NCBI GenBank assembly: GCA_029168955.1
Contig: JAPDOI010001346.1
Location: 62,001-126,000 of the forward strand
DNA length: 64,000 bases
Direction of reading: 5' to 3'
Origin: Aplectana chamaeleonis
Taxonomy: Eukaryota > Nematoda > Chromadorea > Rhabditida > Cosmocercidae
This document shows, piece after piece, positions 58,101 to 64,000 of this stretch. The notes under the pieces are model-generated. The model had not been told where the DNA came from. It saw only the letters and a program-made list of their open reading frames with translations, and did no database searches. Position 1 is the stretch's first letter, and each line of letters begins with the position of its first letter. Position numbers and translations under genes: made by a program.

Positions 58101-60940
58101 GCATTCAGCACCCCGAATTACCTCCGCATAGCAATTTTGAGTCAAATCCGAGACTTCAACCAAACTACCGCATACCCACCGTAATCTACCGCAAGCTGTC
58201 AAAAGTCGATATACTGCATCAGATACGCGTTGATCACTACAAATAACCCTCAAAGAAACAATTTGAGCAACATCGTAGCTCTCGGGAAACGTCAAAAGTC
58301 GCATTTTGCCATCAAATTTCCTCTCGATGAGAAGCTTCGAACGAATTTAGTCGACAATCGACAAAGAAACCTCAGCTTCATGATCAGCACCCCAAAACAA
58401 CCTCCCCCACCACCACCACCTCTAGGGAATTTAAGGTCAAATCTGGAATGTTTTCTTCAGCGCTTTCTGAAGCCCTACTTGATTTAGGTTAACGCTCAAC
58501 GAAAATTGGTACATGTGGGAAATGGTATCACTTCAGTGGAAGCTCTGGAAAAAGTGCTTTTGCCCACGCTTTGTCCAGGGGTTGTTTGTGCGCTGAACAC
58601 GATTGACCGTTTCAGCATCTCGAAAGATCAGTATGCGTTTTCGATGGTATAATAGGTATGCGAAACGGAAGAATGCCTATTACGATTTTTTCAGAGTGAC
58701 TAGGCGGCTGTGGAAGGGCATATTCAGGCCCTACATTCAAAGTGGTTCTAGAAAAGTACAGTTTATGTGGACTGCCAATTTGGCTATTAGTAGTTTCCTT
58801 GTTAGTGTTCCCTGTCTTGAAGGTAGTTCACGATAAAAACAGTCTCCTAGTTTCTTCGGAAGTCGAAGTTCCGGGGTGATATTGACTGATTTCAGAATGT
58901 CGAATATTCTTCGAATATTCGAATAAGATTCGATTTTTCGAATAATTGGTCGACTTTTCGAATATTTTCATTTATTCGGGAATTTTGAAAAGGCTTTATT
59001 CGAATGTATTCATTTATTCGGGACTTTTTAAAAGGCCTTATTCGAATGTATTCATTTATTAGGGAATTTTTAAAAGGTATTATTCGAATGTATTCATTTA
59101 TCCGGGAATTTTGAAAACGCCTTATTCGAAAATATTCATTTATTCGGGATTTTTGAAAACGCCTTATTCAGATATATTCATTTATTCGGAAATTTTGAAA
59201 ACGCCTTATTCCGATATATTTCATTTATTCGGGATTTTTTAAAAGGCATTATTCGAATGTATTCATTTATTCGGGATTTTTAAAAGGCATTATTCGAATG
59301 TATTCATTTATTCGGAATTTTTGAAATGGCCGTATTCGAATTATTCATTCATTCGAAAACTCGGGTCGAATGCCCATGTATAGTGGTCAGCGTGGTTGGT
59401 CTCTCCGGACAATTAAACAGATGTGCCGTATTGTGGCCTTGGCATCCACAGTCTGGACAAACGTCCGATTTGCTGCTGTCAATCTTGCTGACGTAAGCCA
59501 TAAGCATAGTAGAGTGACCACAGCGCAGCGATGCCAGGGTGCATCTGGCCCTCCTTCCGAGTTGAGACTCGGATGTGCAGACACGGGGCGGCGCCAATCC
59601 CAGGATGGGATTTACTGCAGCCCTTTCCAGATGACACCGTACGAATTGTGTGTGCTCCTCGCGCAATAGACGGAGTCGTTCTTGCTTAGAATCGTGCCAT
59701 CTTTGCAGATTGAGTTTGCTTGGAGCATCGGCGAATGGCTTTCTGATGTCTCTCTCCTTGACGGGGTTCAGCACTCTCCATGAGGGGTGGTTGGGTTGCT
59801 TTATGATATTGATGAAGAATTGTTGGGCCTGGAGCTGACAGTGCTCCTTTACTGACAATAATCGTGTCTCCGCATGCAAGTGCTCGACTGGGGAACTTCT
59901 TGCACATCCGGTAGCTGTACGAAGTGCGGCATTCTGTACACGCTGCATTTTGGTCCAGGAGGCTTCTAATACCAAGTGCTGCCACACCGGTGCAGCGTAC
60001 TCCAGAGCGGGCTGAAGTATGGCCTTGTAGGTCCTGATAATAGTTTCCTTGCTACTGCCCCATGATGTACCGCCCAAGGCTCTGAGCACATTAAGCTTCG
60101 CTTTGACGACGGCCTGCTTCTGCTCGGTGTTCTTGTGAAACTTGAGTGATGGATCGAGCACCAGACCGAGCAGTTTGGGAAAGCGAGCAGCAGGTAATCG
60201 ATCTCCGTATCGTAACAATATCGTCAGTTGCCATAAGTTGCAAGTCTCAAGTCTTCACGGAAAGGGCAAATCTACAGTCGGCATAGATCGTTCTGATGAT
60301 GTGCATTGGCGCCAACTCGGTGTACTATGCTATAACATCTGCGCACCGATATTGCGCCAACGAACAACAAGTAAAGAAATGTATTAGTACAATCCGTGTC
60401 GACTGTATATTTTCCATGGCATGAACGCAGTAGAGGAAAAAAAAACTCACGACGACCCCATTTTCGTTTACTACACTGAAAAATGAGATGGATAATACCT
60501 GTAGAGCAACGTTCAGATCGAATGAGTCTCCTCGATCAGCAAATCCACAACCAACGAAAGCAGTCTGGCCAGCGTCGTTCTTCAGCCGAATGACAAAGTA
60601 GCGCGATGAATCAACGACGGGCTCAATACAAACGCCAGGAAATGCTTCGATAGGGCACTTCGCGTAAAGAGCACCTGAGCATTCCTCGATTGATACATAC
60701 GAAGGTATGTTTTGAAATATATTCATGCCAGTACAGTTCCTGAACTCTGCTAGCAAAAATTCAATTACGTTCACTTTTCGCAAGTCCTAACTGCGAAAAT
60801 ATGTTCAAAATACAAGATTTTCGAAGTACAAACGATCACCTGATGATTTGTCTTCCAATCGAAGTTCGAGCCGCTTACCAATCGCAACTAATTTCATCCT
60901 CCCTGTCCAATCAGGCGTATCCAATTTCCAGTCCGCTGCC
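46124..60940 (-). CDS. necap: NECAP-family clathrin adaptor accessory protein (5' partial)
   Basis: Exons on the minus strand: 60840-60940, 60499-60674, 52063-52176, 46507-46611 and 46185-46250, all in phase with GT-AG introns. The product resembles NECAP1/2 along its PHear domain: [16 protein letters not shown], then [30 protein letters not shown] and [15 protein letters not shown], then [14 protein letters not shown] and [16 protein letters not shown]. The Pro-rich tail has PLLPPPPGG as in vertebrate NECAPs. The first exon (about 30 residues, ending in two bases of an Arg codon) was not found and may lie beyond 64000. Two endings are possible: TGA at 46185, or splicing at 46188 (GTGAGT) through a 55-nt intron to 46124-46133, ending NDLLNF. 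NECAPs bind AP-2 and regulate clathrin-coat assembly at the plasma membrane. Confidence 0.93.
46789..47361. mobile_element. MITE with ATTCATGAA ends inside LINE D
   Basis: The left end GGGCTGAGATTCATGAA and the complement of the right end (GGGCCGGGATTCATGAA) match. CAGGGTTTGGTTGG recurs inverted near the right end. No coding region. The target duplication is unclear. Confidence 0.75.
47911..51350 (-). mobile_element. LINE B: most complete PHD-EEP-RT retrotransposon
   Basis: About 3.44 kb with target duplication GCGCACTT at 47903-47910 and 51351-51358, and a (GAA)n tail at 47911. Long minus-strand frames: 50061-51356 (431 codons) with the PHD finger ([28 protein letters not shown]) and endonuclease ([25 protein letters not shown] with intact catalytic residues); 49472-50122 with the RT start ([28 protein letters not shown]); and 48484-49470 with [30 protein letters not shown] and YADD. 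Three frameshifts, near 50060-50120, 49471 and 48500, separate what was one polyprotein. The C-terminal region follows to about 48000. Confidence 0.95.
51388..51847. mobile_element. TTAA-flanked MITE, family T1, copy 3
   Basis: TTAA lies at 51384-51387 and 51848-51851. The ends are AGGCTGTGTTCACGATAA and the complement of AGGCAGTGTCCACGATAA. Its removal rejoins LINE D 3' sequence. A run of ten G lies near 51677. Confidence 0.9.
52264..55668 (+). mobile_element. LINE C: diverged full-length LINE, catalytically dead
   Basis: Target duplication GACAGCAGCAGA lies at 52252-52263 and 55669-55680; length is 3.4 kb with an AAGAAG end. It has the same domain order as LINE B: PHD finger ([28 protein letters not shown]), endonuclease, RT and C-terminus. 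Key residues are lost: the endonuclease reads TGNFNAH instead of GDFNAH, and the RT box reads YAND instead of YADD (about 54575). Frame breaks lie at about 53027, 53250, 53550 and 54233. It starts 88 bp from a NECAP exon. Confidence 0.93.
56376..57299. mobile_element. MITE with GTTACTTGT subterminal repeats
   Basis: The ends TACCCAGAAAAATCAAAAC and the complement of TACTCAGAAAAATGAAAAC enclose clusters of GTTACTTGTAA, AACTTACATTTATATTACAT and ACAAGTAACTTGTTTTC. The arrays lie within about 200 bp of each end. No coding region was found. Confidence 0.8.
57434..57699. mobile_element. Palindromic MITE, arms about 120 bp
   Basis: The left arm TTACAGTTCACCTCCGCAC, TGCCGTTCAGTCCG, GATTGCG is mirrored by CGCAATC, CGGACTGAACGGCA, GAAGTTAACTGTAA at the right. 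The centre holds CACCCGGGCG and CGCCCGGGTG. Confidence 0.87.
57727..58104 (-). other. Open frame of unknown nature inside the 3.6 kb element
   Basis: A 125-codon frame, charged and without a recognised domain. A strong donor-like AGA|GTGAGTTT occurs at about 57835 on the same strand. An overlapping frame reads [20 protein letters not shown], basic and helical. It could be a fragment of a captured host exon or of an internal element gene; support is weak. Confidence 0.2.
60272..60409. mobile_element. Palindromic MITE, family P, copy 4 (diverged)
   Basis: Outer TACAGTCGGCATAGATC and the complement of CCGTGTCGACTGTA enclose CAACTCGGTGTACTATGCTA and CGCACCGATATTGCGCC. Lies about 90 bp from NECAP exon 60499-60674. 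Confidence 0.75.
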
Positions 60941-62268
60941 CTAAATATGGAAGGTGGCAAATACAGTGTTGCACTAGCGATACCTCAGTAATTTTTTTTG
61001 GGACCGAGAAAATATGGGACCGATATTTTGCTTAAGAAAAACGAGCTTTCGCAAAATTGTTGAAATAAATGTTTGCGTTACAAATTGGATGCGACCGGAA
61101 TGGTATACTCTGTCCCAAACGAGATGGCAAACGAGCATTCCAAAAAAGTAGAGCTCCCTCTGCGTCTCTGACGTTTTTGAATTACGGTGAGACGTAGCGT
61201 ACGCGAATCACGTGCGCGACAAAGCATCTGCCTTGCCATAGACCAAAACAGAATTCAACGAATTTTTCACGTTTTCATTTTTTCCGCATACTTCATCATT
61301 TTTAGCGTTATTTTAGCTTTCCACATCCCCCCTCCCATTGTCCCGCCGGACAATAACCGCTTGACAGTAGAGTACGAATAGCATTATTACTGTTTTCTCC
61401 CTGAAATATTCGGAGAACATTTGGCTGCTATGAAAAGGTGTCCAACAAAAACGTTTGCAGTACTCCTATCTATAAAGTTTTCTGCCTTCGCCGAATCAAG
61501 TATTCCGTGTGGCGAAAACCACGACAAACTGGAACAGAGTTTACGTTCCACACGGATCTGATACATGATATATGAGAAGAACTTAACAAGAAATTCTATC
61601 GCCGAGGCCCGAAGCCAATGAATCCAAACACCGCACTAAGGACGAACATCGCAAGGAATGAAGTATCGTCATCAAAGCGGTGATTCACGCTACAAAAACC
61701 GTCTCCGATCGAACAACCCTCGTTTAAGAGGAAGCATGAAGCCCAACGAATCATCAGCGTATTACCAGCAGGCCAGGATCATAGCTTCGATAGCCACCAT
61801 GTCTTCCGAAATGTCGTTTATTGTCTTCCAACATTTTTCGTGTTCTACTCCATTTAGCGATCCCTTAAAACGAATCTCTAAAGCAATGATTCGGATGATC
61901 TATCTTAAAGTTACAACTTCTAAACGGCATGTGGGATACGAATGCAAACAGCATGAATGATAAATAATTACAATTCAACAGGTATAGTAGAAAAAGGAAT
62001 AGAATCGTTCCCTAACTAAAAAAATCAAGAAACGATGACTGTCTCAGCTAGGTCCTGCGGGGGGATTTATAGAGTAGAAACATGAGCTACAAGTGGACTG
62101 AAGAAGAAACACCATATGTTCAAAATTAGAAGAGCCCTATCCAATCTATACTTTGCGGGGAGCGGACATTGTTCACCTGTACGTGCTGCGTCGCATTCGT
62201 TAAATGACGTGCGCGGTGAGCGGCAGCGCGACATCTCCGTATCCAAATAAAATAAATTAAGCCGGTAT
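60941..62268. other. No gene or further NECAP exon recognised
   Basis: I looked for the NECAP N-terminal exon (family pattern Y-R-I-P-P near a GT donor in phase 2) on the minus strand and did not find it. Remaining frames are short and unsupported. Confidence 0.45.
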
Positions 62269-62419
62269 GTAACGTCGGCATGTATCCTAGTGATACTTTG
62301 CGTTCTCTATTAAAGGTTGGCGCAAACTCGGTGCCACATGCTGGAACATAGGTGCGCCGAGTTAACGCCAACCTTCAGTGGGGAACGCAAAGTATCTCTA
62401 TAAAGCATGCCGACTGTAC
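62269..62419. mobile_element. Palindromic MITE, family P, copy 5
   Basis: GTAACGTCGGCATG pairs with CATGCCGACTGTA. The core GGTTGGCGCAAACTCGGTGC and GGTGCGCCGAGTTAACGCCA is as in copy 1. It ends 13 bp before the mariner TIR at 62433. Confidence 0.88.
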
Positions 62420-62432
62420 TGAAGTATTATTA

Positions 62433-63710
62433 GGTCTAGAAGTTAATTTCCGCGTTTTTTTACGCTTTTTACACTATTGAAAACTGGACATACTTAAACA
62501 AAATTTTTATTCAAAATAATTTCCGTCATTAATAACAACCATTTCCCAGAGTTTGGGTAACTTATGGATTCCATCATAATAAAATTTTTCTGGTTTGGCC
62601 TCCACCCATTCATCGAGCCATTTTTTGACATCTTGACGATCTTGAAAGCGCTGCTCCGCTAGACCATGCGCCATTGACCGGAAAAGGTGATAATCCGACG
62701 GGGCGATGTCTGGAGAGTACGGCGGGTGCGGTAAGACTTCCCATTTGAACTCTTTTAGCGTATCCTTTACCGTTCGAGCAACATGAGGTCGAGCGTTATC
62801 ATGAAGCAATATGGCTTTTTCGTGTCGACTCGCCCATTCTGGTCTCCTTGCTTCGATTTCATGCCGCAATTGCGCTAGTTGATGTTGATAGCGATTCGCA
62901 GTAACTGTTTCGCCAGGTTGAAGAAGTTCATAGTACAGTATACCGCGTTGATCCCACCATATGCACAGTAAGACCTTCTTCCCGTGGATGTTTGGTTTTG
63001 CGGTCGAAGTTGTTGTTTCACCAGGACTAACCCACGATTTTCTTCGCTTCGGATTGTCGTAGTACACCCACTTTTCATCGCCAGTTATGATGCGGTGTAA
63101 AAAAGACTTTCTTTGGAATCGGTCCAACAAGATTTGTGAAGTTGTTTTCTCTGCTCTTTGTTGCGTTCTGAGAGCTCATAGGGGATCCATTTTCCTTCCT
63201 TTTGAATCTTCCCCATTGCCTTCAATCGAATAGAAATTGCTTTTTGGGTGACGCCGAGAGATGCCATGAGCTGTTCTTGCGTTTGAGCCGAATCTTGATC
63301 CAACAAAGCCTGAAGTTCTTCGTCTTCGAACTTTTTTGGCTGTCCTGGTCGATCTTTGTCCTTAACGTCAAAATCACCCGATTTGAAACGCTGAAACCAT
63401 TCTTGGCAGGTTCTTATGGATGGAGCAGCATCCCCGTAAGCTTGGGCAAGCATTTGGTGCGCGTCAGTGGCTTTCTTCTTGAGATGAAAAAGGAAAAGGA
63501 GAGCTTCGCAAATGGCGTTTTTCCGGCACAAAAGTTGACATATTCTGAAACTAAAATAATACTTTTTTATAAGGTACGTGAAGCAAGTTATATATCAATA
63601 GAAAGCTGATAATACAGTGAGCATTATAACATAAAATTCGTTATATAAAATAATTTTATTTTTTACAAAATATCAATAACAACAAAAACGCGGAAATTAA
63701 CTTCTAGACC
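62433..63710 (-). mobile_element. Cecropia-type mariner, nearly intact
   Basis: A 1278-bp element with TIRs of at least 27 bp that match perfectly (start GGTCTAGAAGTTAATTTCCG), flanked by TA at 62431-62432 and 63711-63712. The minus-strand transposase is in two frames. 63085-63531 carries both HTH regions (TCQEWFQRFKSGDFDVKDKD, SLGVTQKAISIRLKAMGKIQ). 62507-63130 carries the catalytic domain: ITGDEKWVYYDN (Asp1), LLHDNARPH (Asp2), HPPYSPDIAPSDYHLF (Asp3, DD34D spacing) and the full C-terminus. One base-level frameshift near 63125-63140 appears to be the only lesion. It is the youngest-looking transposon in the window. Confidence 0.95.
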
Positions 63711-63734
63711 TAATATTTACTTCGCGTGGATCTC

Positions 63735-64000
63735 GTTCCTAGGGTCAAGCGGGGTTGCGGAAATTCGCAACGGGAGGAGGGCGCACAATTTTAGCCCGAA
63801 AATGGAAATTTGGTGAAAATATCCCAAAAACTCTCGACATTTCTGGTCACCGAAAGAAACAATCGCAGCATTGCTCAGCTTTTAGACGCTTGAGCCCGAC
63901 TACTGAACCAATTTTCGGCGTCTGACATTTTTTGTAACCAAATATAAACTGCCGAGAAATCACAATTCGGGAAAGGGGGGGGGATCGCAAAAATTTCGGA
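63735..64000. other. Possible left half of a hAT-type MITE at window edge
   Basis: AGGGTCAAGCGGGGTTGCGG at about 63740 resembles the CAGGGTTGAGCAGGG end at 22913, followed by similar poly-G tracts. The right end would lie outside the window, so this is tentative. Confidence 0.3.

Larger units (their letters stand above)
55792..59382. mobile_element. 3.6 kb element with 8-bp target duplication and 42-bp arrays
   Basis: GTGGTCAG is duplicated at 55784-55791 and 59383-59390. The ends are TAGACTTGGG and the complement of TATACATGGG. The left array (about 55860-56165) and right array (about 58970-59345) are tandem units of about 42 bp containing TTATTCGAAT and TTTATTCGGGAATTT, in the same orientation. 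The interior holds two further MITEs and no recognised transposase. The 8-bp duplication suggests a non-autonomous hAT-like element. Confidence 0.82.
55697..60213 (-). mobile_element. LINE E: 5'-truncated LINE split by a 3.6 kb element
   Basis: Target duplication AACAATATCGTC lies at 55685-55696 and 60214-60225. The 3' end with a (GAA)n tail is at 55697-55783. The rest (59391-60213) encodes the RT C-terminal third in one frame ([52 protein letters not shown]). The open frame and clean duplication suggest a fairly recent insertion that was truncated on arrival. Confidence 0.92.

Noticed and set aside
1..64000. CRISPR arrays, bacterial operons or phage
   Set aside because: The repeats are TIR-bounded or tandem without unique spacers, and genes have spliceosomal introns; the DNA is eukaryotic.

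Overview
This is a nuclear genomic window from a nematode, most likely a clade V (strongylid/rhabditid) worm. The evidence is short GT..TTTNAG introns with C. elegans-like acceptors, a tRNA-SINE whose body matches (from memory) one common in strongylids, many mariner elements including the cecropia type, and three conserved genes whose order recalls the C. elegans Y110A2A region. Automatic ORFs here are mostly noise. The real genes are split into exons of 50-330 bp, often separated by kilobases of transposons.

Genes. Three co-oriented minus-strand genes are reconstructed from exons with matching splice phases. (1) A NECAP-family clathrin-adaptor accessory protein, exons between 60940 and 46124/46185; its first exon was not found. 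(2) A UBE2J2-like ubiquitin-conjugating enzyme, 43671 to 39323, with no membrane anchor and a 110-residue last exon ending in an acidic, SUMO-interacting-like motif. (3) A canonical tail-anchored UBE2J2 (ER-associated degradation E2), 32421 to 22654, 228 residues. Genes 2 and 3 share the position and phase of their first intron, so they look like an old tandem duplication. Two weaker candidates lie in the left third: a small unidentified multi-exon plus-strand gene (11353-11874) and a frameshifted TFIIS-N-like exon remnant (about 320-560).

Layout. 1-22.6 kb is intergenic and repeat-rich: four mariner derivatives, fold-back elements, palindromic MITEs, a SINE, a decayed CR1-like LINE, a 1.2 kb array of TTCGTTCG-type repeats and a TATA-bearing LTR-like segment. 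22.6-32.4 kb is the anchored UBE2J2 gene; its first intron is filled by a mariner carrying two LINE insertions, one of which carries a hAT-type MITE. 32.4-39.3 kb is intergenic with palindromic and LTR-like repeats. 39.3-43.7 kb is the second UBE2J2-like gene with hAT-like, Tc1-like and TTAA-type elements in intron 3. 46.1-61 kb is NECAP, whose large introns hold four copies (B, C, D, E) of a PHD-finger/endonuclease/RT non-LTR retrotransposon, nested in and beside each other with clear target duplications, plus a 3.6 kb element with an 8-bp target duplication. 61-64 kb holds a palindromic MITE and an almost intact cecropia-type mariner.

How the genes relate. The two E2 enzymes share a fold and probably a ubiquitin-conjugation chemistry, but only one has the ER anchor. 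NECAP acts separately in clathrin-coat assembly. The common strand and order could reflect an operon or simple synteny. No CRISPR, rRNA or functional tRNA was seen.
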